Shown here piece after piece: positions 24,201 through 36,200 of a stretch of DNA of 64,000 nucleotides; position 1 is the first letter of the stretch; every line of letters begins with the position of its first letter. The notes beneath the pieces are model-generated. The model ran no database searches. It saw only the letters and a program-made list of their open reading frames with translations, and was not told the origin of the DNA. A program made the position numbers and the translations under genes. The stretch comes from Atherinomorus stipes (Eukaryota; Chordata; Actinopteri; Atheriniformes; Atherinidae). The DNA lies in the NCBI GenBank assembly GCA_023101725.1, contig JALJCO010001091.1, positions 62,001 to 126,000 of the forward strand. Direction: 5' to 3'.

Positions 24201-27200
24201 TGTTCTCCATCAAGAAATCACTTAAATAGGACCTGCCTGACAAAGTGAAGTAGACCAAAAGATCCTCCAAAGCTAGACATCATGCTGCCATCCGAAGAAA
24301 TTCAGGAACAAATGAGAAACAAAGTCATTGAGATCTATCAGTCTGGAAAAGGTTCCAAAGCCATTTCTAAAGCTTTGGGACTCCAGAGAACCACAGTGAG
24401 AACCATTATCCACAAATGGTGAAAACATGGAACAGTGGTGAACCTTCCCAGGAGGGGCCGGCCGACCAAAATGACCCCAAGAACACAGCGACGACTCATC
24501 CAAGAGGTCACAAAAGACCCCAGAACAACATCCAAGAACTGCAGGCCTCACTTGCCTCAATGAAGGTCAGTGTTCATGACTCCCCCATCAGAAAGAGACT
24601 GGGGGGCAAAAATGGCTGCATGGCAGAGTTCCAAGACCAAAACCACTGCTGAGCAAAAAGAACATAAAGGCTCGTCTCAGTTTAGCCAGAAAGCATCTTG
24701 ATGATCCCCAAGACTTTTGGGAAAATACTCTGTGGACTGACGAGACAAAAGTGGAACTTTCTGGAAGGTGGAGGTCCCATTACATCTGGAGTAAAAGGAA
24801 CACGGCATTTCAGAAAAGGAACATCATAGCAACAGTAAAATATGGTGGTGGTAGTGTGATGGTCTGGGGCTGTTTTGCTGCTTCAGGACCTGGAAGACTT
24901 GCTGTGGTAAATGGAACCATGAATTCTGCTTCTACCAAAAAATCCTGAAGGAGAACGTCCGGCCATCTGTTGGTGACCTCAAGCTGAAGCGCACTTGGGT
25001 TCTGCAGCAGAACAATGATCCAGAACACACCAGCAAGTCCACCTCTGAATGGCTTAAGAACAACAACATGAAGACTTTGGAGTGGCCTAGTCAAAGCCCC
25101 CACCTGAATCCCATTGAGATGCTGTGGCATGACCTTAAAAAGGCGGTTCATGCTGGAAAAGCCTCCAATGTGGCTGAATTACAACAATTCTGCAAAGATG
25201 AGTGGAACAAAATTCCTCCACAGCGCTGTAGAAGACTCACTGCCAGTTATCACAAACGCTTGATGCAGTTGTTGCTGCTAAGGTGGAACAACCAGTTATT
25301 AGGTTTAGGGGGCAATCACTTTTTCACACAGGACCATGGACGTTTGGATTTTTCCCCTTTACTAATAAAAACCTTCATTTAAAAACTGCGTTTTGTTTTT
25401 ACTTGTGTTATCTTTGTAAATGAATCCCAGGAGGTTTAAGGATGTGATTGTTCTTTTGGAGTTTTTGAGTCTCATGTTATGTGTCCAGGCTCATACAAGG
25501 AAACCTCTGTGATGATACTTATTATAATACCCAACAGTAATAACGTGCAGCCAGGACAAGGTTGTGTGTGGTATTTATGATAAACAAGTAAACTAGCTTT
25601 AGCTACCATTAGCTCTGCTAAATATAAAAACCAAACAAACAAACAAAAGATAAACAAGCATGATGGGGCTCCTAAACTAAAATGTTGTTGAGCAACACTT
25701 TGAGGCAATCACTGTAATCAGGTGTTTTCTGTAACGTCCAATCAGATGTCTGCACCTGTTGACAGGCATGTTGGTCCACTGCTCATGGGCAAAGTGCTCT
25801 TATTTGCCTGGGAGAATTTTGTTTGTTTGTTCGTTTAAAATTATGTTTTAAATCACGATTCAAAATCAATATTTTATTTTACTAAATTATAATTTAGTAC
25901 ATTTTTATTTGTTGTTACTTTCACTTTCTTCCTATTTGAATAACTATTTTGAATTTAGCCTTTTCTTAAATGGGAGGGGATTTTAACATTCAAGAACAGC
26001 TGTACTTATATACACTATATTGCCAAAAGTATTTGCTCACCCATCCAAATGATGGAATCAGGTGTTCCATCACTTCCATGTCCACAGGTGTTTAAATGAA
26101 GCAGCTCGGCATGCAGACTGTTTCTACAAACGTGTGAAAGAATGTGTCGCTCTCAGGATCTCAGTGAATTCCAGCGTGGAACTGTGATAGGATGCCACCT
26201 GTGCAACAATCCAGTGGTGAAATTTCTCGCTCCTAAATATTCCACAGTCAGCTGTTTTATAAGAAAATGGAAGTGTTTGGGAACAACAGCCATGAAGTGT
26301 TCGTCCACGTAAACTGATGGAGCGGGTCAGTGATGCTGAAGCTCATAGTGAGAAGAGGTGGCCAACTTTCTGCAGAGTCAATCACTACAGACCTCCAAAC
26401 TTCATGTGGCCTTCAGATCAGATCAAGAACAGTGACAGAGAGCTTCATGGAATGGGTTTCCATGGCAACCAGCTGCATCCATCCATACATCAAGTGCAAT
26501 GCAAAGAGTGGATGCAGTGGTGGAAAGCAGCCGCCACTGGACTCTAGAGCAGTGGAGGTTCTCTGGAGGACCAATCACGCTTCTCCATCTGGAAATCTGA
26601 TGGAGGAGTCTGGGTTTGGTGGTTGCCAGGACAATGGTACTTGTCTGACTGCATTGTGCCAAGTGTAAAGTTTGGTGGAGGGGGGATTATGGTGTGGGGG
26701 TGTTTTCAGGAGCTTGGCCCCTTAGTTCCACTGAAAGGAACTCTGAATGCTTCAGCATACCAAGACATTCTGGACAATTCCATGCTCCCAACTTTGTGGG
26801 ACCAGTTTGGAGCTGGCCCCTTCCTCTTCCAACATGACTGTGCACCAGTGCACAAAGCAGGTCCATGAAGACCTGGATGCAGAGTCTGGTGTGGAGGAAC
26901 TGGACTGGCCTGCACAGAGTCCTGACCTCAACCCCATAGAACACCTTTGGGATGAATCAGAGCGGAGACTGAGAGCCAGACCTTCTGGTCCAACATCAGT
27001 GTGACCTCACAAATGTGCTTCTGGAAGATGGTCAAAGATTCCCAGAAACACTCCTAAACCTTGTGGACAGAATTCCCAGAAGATGAAGCTGTTCTAGCTG
27101 CAAAGGTGGACCAACGTCATCCTGAACCCTATGGATTAGGAATGGGATGTTACTGAAGCTCATATGTGAGTCAAGGAAGGTGAGACAATAGTTTTGGCAA

Positions 27201-30200
27201 TATAGTGTATGTAAATTTCATTTTGCATACAACATGCTTTCCAACTGTCCATAGTAAAGCAGCAGCGCAACGAAATTCTCATTTAGATGCTGCTGTTTGT
27301 GCCTGTTAACAATTGCATGAGACATCTTCGTACATCACCCGCAGACGACAAAGAGAGCGTATGCAATCTATGTGTGCTTCATCCAAATTAACGCTCTTTA
27401 TTTGATATTTTAGTGAATCAGCGCGCTTATTTCTTTTGTTCTTTTCCTGCCATGAAAATTCAAATAAATAATAAAAAACAATGACTTCTTCAGTAACCAC
27501 ACTCTCAGAAATAGAGGTACCAGTTTGTACTTAAAAGGGTACAAAGCTTGTTGCTGGGGGGTTCCTTTCTGAAAGGCATTTCTGTACCTTCGGTCCTGGT
27601 CCATTTTTGTACCTTATCAAGCTGTATGAGTTAATAAAGTACAATTAAACCAATTAAAAATTATGAATATAAGTTAATAAAATAGAGATTATGACAACAA
27701 TCAAAGATGCTAATAATAAATGAATAATTATTATATAAATATTAGACCAAACACATATATAATTATGCATAGAATTATTACTATGATTATTATGAAAATC
27801 ATAATATAATAACTATAATTATACTACTGTTTAGAAGTACTGCTATTTACTGTTATTGTACAAGCTACACACATGTTTCAATGCTGCAGGTACCCTTAGG
27901 GTTGAAATGGTACAAATTTGTACTTTATGTTACTTTGGACCCTTTTTCATAGTATATAGGTACTTCTGGCCTCATAAAGACCAATATTGTACTTTTGAGA
28001 GAACATTTGTAAAAAAAAAAAAAAGTACCTACAGGTACAGAAATGTTCCTGTCTCGTACCTCTATTTTTTTAATGTGCATCAGCTAGATTTTTATTTGTT
28101 AACATCAGTATCTTTGCCCAGAATGTCCCAATCATTGCATCCTTAGTTAAATCACCAATCTGGAATCAGAAGTACAATTTATGTATCGTTTCCTTTTCTT
28201 TTTCTCTGAGATTTTGTGGTTTATTTTAACATTAATGTAAATATTTAAGAGTTGATAAATATTTTTGTGTAATATTATTTAGGAATGTTTGAAAAGAAAG
28301 GACTAGTCACAGAAACATGCACCTATTTTCTGTTTTGATGGTTTCTTTTTTTCTAAAAAAATTAAAATCCTGTAAAGAGAAATGTGTTTCCAGCGTTCCA
28401 TTAGCAGCCTTGTCCCATCTGTCCCTTCTTCATCTCCCCTCCATATTCCTCATCATCGCCCATCACCTTCTCAGAAGCAGGTCCGGATACAGCTCAGTGA
28501 CGTCCCTAAGAAGCAGGTCGGTCCTCGCCCCGCCCCCCCCATAACCCCACTCAGCTCCACCCCCCATCCCACTGCATGGGTTGACATTACAGTGTGACAC
28601 CCTCCTGCTGTACGCTCGGCAGCGCTGCCGGTTCGGAGCCGGCAGGGGACTGATGGTGATCAGTCTGTGCATGCACACTGAGGCTTTGATGGGCCAGTAG
28701 AGATGTCACTCACACAACCTGAACAGAGCGGACGTCATCTGACTTGTTCCCACACATCTGAGTCCGATGATGAAAGCGTAAACAGCAGGTTCTCTCTGTT
28801 TCAGCTTGTGTGCTTTAACAGTAGCGGTGCTGACAGACCTCGTCCAGCTCAGCTTCACTAATAAAGCCTCCGACTCTGCGTGTGAAGGCTTGCAGTGCTT
28901 GTTCTGGTCAGAACGAGGACGTCAGGCTGTCACAGTCCAGAATGACGAAGGAAAGCTAGCATGAAACACACGACGGTCTGAGTCCAGCCAGTCCCATCAG
29001 GTGTCTCCTGGGACAAGCTGAACGTTTACAGCAGTGATGACGTATCAGTATAAACTCTTACATGTAGTTGGTATTGCTGCATGTGTCAATTCTCCAAAGA
29101 GAAATAACTGCACTTTTTTTTCAGGGGGCGGGGGGGTTGGTACACTAGATTTCCCTTCTTATTAAAGGATAACTTCCTTTTTTCCAACCTGGACCTTATT
29201 TCTAGGAGTATATACGTGCATTTACTCACCGGTAAAGTTTCTGCATCACTCCGAGTCCTTCAGAAGATATTACGTTGAGTCGCCCTTCAGTGTTCCTCCA
29301 GTAAGAGGGCAGAGACGGGGCAGCGTCTCTATACGACATTATCTGCAGTAAAACTCCTTCATTTCATCAATACTTTAAGTAGAATGAAGGCACGAATGAG
29401 TACTATTGTCCTGTGAGTTCAGAGTTTTGCTAATTGTGTTTTTGTTATTGTCTGGGTAGCAGCTGCTCTTCTCAGCTGTACTATGGAAGCGCGCATTATG
29501 AACACGCGCCCCCAAAAAGTGTGTAAACACCCTGGTAACTAACGGAAAGCTAAATCTGGATTCATAGGACAATAGTACCCGTTCGTTCATCCAGGAGTTT
29601 TACTGCAGATAATGCCTTCTATAGTGACTGCCCCGTCTCCGCTATTTTACTGGATGTACACCAAAGGGCGACTCAGCATAATATCTTCTAAAGGACTCAA
29701 AGTGATGCAGAAACTTTACCGGTGAGTAAATGAATGTATAAACTCCAATAAATAAGGTCCAGGTTGAAAAAAAAGAAAGTTATCCTTTAAAGGGGTTGGG
29801 TACAGTAATATGATCTGCCTGGAGACCAAGTTGACTTAACTTTTGATTGGCTACAACTTTATGAAGAAAAAACTGGGTCAACTTGCTGGTAGTTAGCAGT
29901 AGGGCTGGGAAAGAAAATCGATACACTGAAATATCGCGATATTTTCATATGCAGATTTCATATAGAGATACAAAAATGCAATATTGATCTCTTTTACCAA
30001 CGAAATCTCGCGAGATTTCATTAGTAAAATAGATCGATACCACATTTTTACATGTCAATATGATATCAGCCTATGAAAATATTGCGATATTCAGTGTATC
30101 GATTTTTTTCCCAGCCCTAGCTAGCAGTCACAGTTTGTTTGCTAAATGCTATCTTTTAGCATCATGAGCACGTCAGAGAATAAACGTACATTTATCAGAA

Positions 30201-33200
30201 CGATGAGCTGCTGTCGGATTCAACCGTTTGTGAACAAAGACACAAAGCTGACTGTCCATGAACAGGGACTCTGATACTTGCTCTGACATTCACATGGTCT
30301 CATCAGAGCACAACAGACCACATTATCCCCCCAAACCTACAGAGAAGTGACATTTGTTGTCATGGCACCTTTAATCATTTTAAACATTGAAATTTAAAAC
30401 GTTGCAGTTGGCATATCGCCAATGAGAGACTCAAAGCGAGGTACCCTGTTCAGTCAACACACACTCAGAAATAGAGGTACCAATTTGTACTTAAAAGGGT
30501 CCAAAGCTTGTTGCTGGGGGGTTCCTTTCTGAAAGACATTTCTGTACCTTCATGGTCCATTTTTGTACCTTATCAAGCTGTATGAGTTAATAAAGTACAA
30601 TTAAACCAATTAAAGATGATGAATAAAAGTCAATAAAATGGAGATTATGACAACAATCAAAGATGCTAATAATAAATTAATAATTATTATAGAAATATTA
30701 GGCCAAACACATTTATAATTATACATATAATTATTACTATGATTACTATGAAAATCATAATATAATAACTATAATTATACTACTGTTTAGAAGTACTGCT
30801 ATTTATAGTTATTGTACAAGCTACACACATTTTTCAATGCTGCAGGTACCCTTAGGGTTGAAATGGTACAAATTTGTACTTTATATTACTTTGGACCCTT
30901 TTTCATTACTGTATATAGGTACTTCTGGCCTCATAAAGACCAATATTGTACTTTTGAGAGAACATTTGTAAAAAAAAGTACCTACAGGAACAGAAATGTT
31001 GCTGTCTCGTACCTCTATTTTTGAGTGTGTATGGAACCTTGTAAAGACCCTGCCTCGGAGTAGGAGCTAAAAAGGTTCTAGGAACTGAGGGCCGAGGTCC
31101 CGAGTTCCTATGTGTACAAATGCGCCAAAAACAGCTTCCCGAAAAGGTTCTCGGAACTTCAAAAGGTTCCCTACAGTCTGAAAGCGCCTAATTAGACCCC
31201 ATGTAGAGAAGGAATGACTGCTCTGGATATAAGATTGCAGTTCAGGCCACGAACTCTTAGTACCTTTGAACTTCTTAAACAGGCACCTGACATCAGTTTA
31301 TGCTCGTTACAGTGAACCGGACGATACTGGGCTGGATTAGATGGACTTTTCCTTTAATTAAATCAAATAAACAAGACCCAGATGAATTGAACAGGTTTTC
31401 TTCAAGGATTTAAGCTCAGGCTGAGTTTAATACGAATGCATATTCAAGCTGGTATCTGTAGAACCAGTAGATCTAAAAGGTTTTGTTGTGGATGAAAATA
31501 AAGCTGTTTCTCTTTCTCTGTTTTATGTTTTTGTTTTCCTTCTCGTGACCTCTGAAGCGACAACAACAGATGCCACGCTGTCCTGGTAATTGTGTGTTTG
31601 CTGTGTGTTTCAGGTGACCCGTACTTCTTCTGAGAGCATCACCTCAGTGCCAGCATCCAGCGCCTCGGGCTCTCCCAGCAGAGTCATCTATGTAAGGCTG
31701 CGCTACCTCTGCTCACCACCGGGGGGCAGACTTCACTTTAGGCTGCTCATGTCTTCATGTCTACCGTATTTGTTGGCACGTTTTGAACGTTTTGGCTTAA
31801 CAAAGCATGAAGTGGATGAATATTCTTTTCTACCTTGTCTCTGCTGCCAGGCCAAATTAGGAGAGGAGATGCTGGACTACAAAGACCTGGCAGCCCTTCC
31901 AAAGACCAAGGCCATCTATAACATCGACCGGCCCGACATGCTGTCCTACTCGCCATACGTCAGTTATCCCTCTGAGGAGAGGCACTACGGAGAGGTACGT
32001 GGGCTCCTTTAGCCAAAATCTGAAAGAGTAGCACCTAGCTACAGCCGGAGCCGCTACAAACCAAGCCCCCCACACCAATAAGATCTAACCCCAACCACGA
32101 CCCCCCCACTACACCTCACAACACGCCCAAATTCGCGACATGTCTATACAGTACTTGGGCTAAAAGGAACATGGTCCATGGTAGTGGTGCAGCAAGGGAA
32201 ATGTCCCCCCACCCCCACACCAAAGGGGTTGCTGCTACAGGCTCACTGGTGTAGCAGGAAAAAGGGTCCCCCTTGTTTCTGCTAGTTCACTGGTGCAGCA
32301 GTGAAAACAGTCCCTGTTGTGTCTTCTTTGGTAAATGTAGGACGGTGGGGGAAGGTGCCACCTTTTCTCGCCTCTGATTGGCTGGATTCGAGGCTGAGGT
32401 TTAGAGAAAAAGGACAGGGGAAGTGTTTATGCTGAAGAAGAAAAGTACATTGGAGGCTCAACGTGAGATGATTTTTCATGCCCAAATCAAATAGCCAATT
32501 GGAAGAGAGGCCTTCTAGCCAATCAGAGGTGAGAAATGCGGTACCTTCCCCTACCGTCCTACGTTTCGTAAATTCACGTCCTGCTGCAGGTTAACCGGTG
32601 CAGCAGTGAAAGTGGCCCCACCACGTTCCCAGCCTACATACCATAAAATTAAAACCAGTTTTCAGCATACACCAGTACATCACCCAGAACGGTGTCCAGT
32701 TACAGTTCCGGCTGCTATGATGGCAGATTTTAAGCTTCTATAATCATGTATGGGGGGAGTTGTTTTGTCGCCTCTGTGTCACACATCAGTCGCAGAGAAA
32801 AAGCCGTGTAACTAGTGAACCTCCTGTTGTTCCGTCCTTCCATCCTCCTCGCCCACTCTGACAGTAATGTCATTCATCAGCCATAAGTTCCCACTTTCAC
32901 CACCCTGAGTGACGAAACTCGAGCGTTTGCAGCCACCAACCCTGATCCATCACATCACTGATGGATATTCCTACTCACTGGCTTTCTCCCCGTCTCCGTT
33001 TGCAGTCCCCCCAGCTGCTTTCTCCTACTCCCACCGAGGTAATGTGATGTATTGTGTCTCACTGTGGATGTTGTACAGCCTCGTCCGTGTACCGTGCTGT
33101 CGTGTGTGTGTGGACTAAAACATGCTTTCATGGTTCATCGTGATACGAATGGTGTGGTGAAAGGACTGGGAAAACTCCAGCATACGGCAGCAGGAGTTTC

Positions 33201-36200
33201 TTTCAGTCGGAATATTGGAAATATGTTTGTTAGATAATGAATGTAGTCTGAACTCGGCCTAAATGTTGGAGAAAGTGCACGTGCAGCCTTCAGAGGCGGT
33301 AAATACTGTAAGTACAGCATGGATGTATTATGAGACGGTGAGGCCCCTGGCACTTACTTATTTTGTGATACTTTTCCGCTCACTTTGCATCTCTGTGTGG
33401 TTGTTTTGCATCACTTGTTGTGTTTCAGCATCTTTTTGTGGCCACTTTGCATCTGTGGTTGTTTTACATTCTTCTGTGGACAATTTGTGTTTCTGTGTTG
33501 TCGGTCGATTGGCTTTAAACCAAGAAATGTTCCCAATCACTTCAACTTGGGGCTCTGATGCAGGTGGACCCCCCCCCCCCCCCCCTTTGAGCTTGTGCAG
33601 TAATCAGTCCATGAAGTAAATACTCGTACAGTTTGGATTTCTGTTTCATGCAATCGTTTCAAGACTTTTTGAATCACTGCCTTGTTCCATTAGAGCTGAG
33701 GCGGAGTCTCTGACAGCCTGCTGCATGGTTAGGCTGCAGGGTAAGAAGGAGGCAATCTGCTCCAAGATTTCTAATTTAATCTACAGTAATGTAATTTACA
33801 TCAGATTACATTAGATTAGATTAAAATTGGATTAGATTAGATTAGATTAGATTAGATTAGATTAGATTAGATTAGATTAGATTAGATTAGATTAGATTAG
33901 ATTGGATTGATTGGATTGGATTGGATTGGATTAGATTAGATTAGATCAAATTAGATTAGATTAGGTCAGATTTGATTAACTTAGATTAGATCAATTTAGA
34001 TCAGATTAGAGTAGATTAGATCAGATCAGAATAGATCAAATCAGATTAGATTAGATTAGATCAGATCAGAATAGATCAGATTAGATTAGATAAATTCAGA
34101 TTAGATTAGATCAGATCAGAATGGATGAGAGCAGATCAGATTAGATTAGATCAGATCAGATCAGATCAGAATAGATTAGATCAGATCAGATCAGATTAGA
34201 TTAGATTAGATCAAATTAGATTAGATTAAATTAGGTCAGATTAGATTAACTTAGATTAGATCAACTTAGATTAGATTAGGTTAGACTAGATTAGATTAGA
34301 TTAGATCAATTTAGATCAGATTAGATCAGATCAGATTAGACTAGATTAGATTACACTAGATCAGAATAGATCAGATTAGATTAGATCAGATCAGATTAGA
34401 TTAGATTAGATTAGATTAGATAAGATTAGATTAGAATAAATTAGATTAGATCACAATCGATCAGATTAGATTAGGTCAGATCAGATTGGATTAGATTAGA
34501 TTAGATTAGAATAAATTAGATTAGATGACAATCGATCAGATTAGATCAGATCAGGTCAGATTGGATTGGATTAGACTGGATTCGGTCAGGTCAGGTCAGA
34601 AGAGATGAGATAGATTAGATAGACCTTTATTCCTCCCGTGTTGGAGAACTTCAGTGTCATTGACAGCTGTACATGGTATACACTATACACATAACCCAAG
34701 ATTAAAAAAAGAAAACACAAATCCATATTTAGATACGCACAAAAACAAAAAGAAATATGCATGATTCTTTACTGGATGTCGTTTCGGTTTTGTTCCATGT
34801 CATGTTTTTAACGTGTGGAATCCTTGAATCGTTGGAAATCTCGAAATGGGCTCAGGAAGCCCCCAGAATTCTTTGTGAACACAAATGTAGCGTGAAGCTC
34901 TACATCAAAAGCAGAGGCCATCAGTGAACATGATCCAGAAACACTGACGTCATCTCTGGATCAAAGCTCGTTTAAATGGACTGAAGTTGGAAAACTGTTT
35001 TGTAGTCCGAGGACTGAAATGAAAACTTCTCTTTGGAAGTCATGGACGCCGTGTCCTTCTGATTAAAGAGGAGAGGGACATTCCTGAGTGCTTCTCTGAT
35101 GGCGTGAGGCTGCATTAGTGCAGATCAACCGGGTCACTTTTACACCTGGAAAGGCTCCAGAAGGACCCACGTCGCTGTCATCAAATCCTAATCCTAACTA
35201 ATCGTTGAAATAGTACAACATCTTACTTCAAACAGTTGATGCCGTCGTTCTAAATATAGTTTCTTCAGTTCTGGTCCTTAAGGTCCTGCAGGTTGTAGAA
35301 GTTTCTTTACACAATTACACCTGACTCAAGTCATTGGTTCATTGGCAGACTTGTGCAGAGCCTGACATCAAACTCTGTACAAGTCTAAGTCCCCATCAAG
35401 TGTGTTGCAGTAGGGAAACCTCTAGACCGTGCAGGGTACCAGCCCTCCAGGACCAGGATTGAGGATCCCTGTCTCATACATTCTCTCAAATTTCACATCA
35501 TGAAGACTTGCTTCACCTTGATCCTGTATGGCACAAAAAGACGAAGCAATGACACTGATATTATCACAACTCCGGCTTTTCTTGGATCCTGTGTGTGTCT
35601 TCTGCAGTTTTACCCAGAATCCTTTGAGATAACTGTATTAACTTCCTTTCTTTATCTGTTTGTGCACCCAGGGTGACGGGGAGAAGTCCCCCCGTCAGCG
35701 AAGGCCCTCCAGTCCCAGCTCGAACAGCTCCCTGGGGGGCTACGGGCGGTACACCCCATCCCGTTCCCCTCAGAACTACAGCCGAGCAGGTATCAGCCAC
35801 ACACTCATGAGAACACCTCAACAGCTCTAGACTAAATTTATGAAATGCTGGTTTACCTCAGTTTTTCTTGATTATATCAACAAAAACATTGTTAAAATTC
35901 TGGATGTTTGCATGTGAAACTTGGCAAGATGATTCATGTGATCTGATTGGACATCCAGGACCAGAAGCACACCTTGGTGGTAGACACGCCATCCAGGCCC
36001 GTGCCTCCAATTCTCTCCCCTCACCTCCAAGCATCACAGTTGGCACTAAGTCCCCTTCCACCTGGGCCAGGGACTCGTCCTCCCTCCCTGCACACTACCC
36101 TGGTGGTGCTGAAGGGATTGCTGGTGGTTGCAAGTACTCGCCTACACCATCAGGGGGCAGTGCAGGCTTGACTTTACAGCTGAACCCCACTACCCTGGCC

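Noticed and set aside
27856..28146. Recurring short frame MYKLHT... in the GTACC MITEs (also near 30812, 39387 and 48431 reversed)
   Set aside because: Shared only because the MITE copies are near identical. No start context, domain or codon constraint seen.
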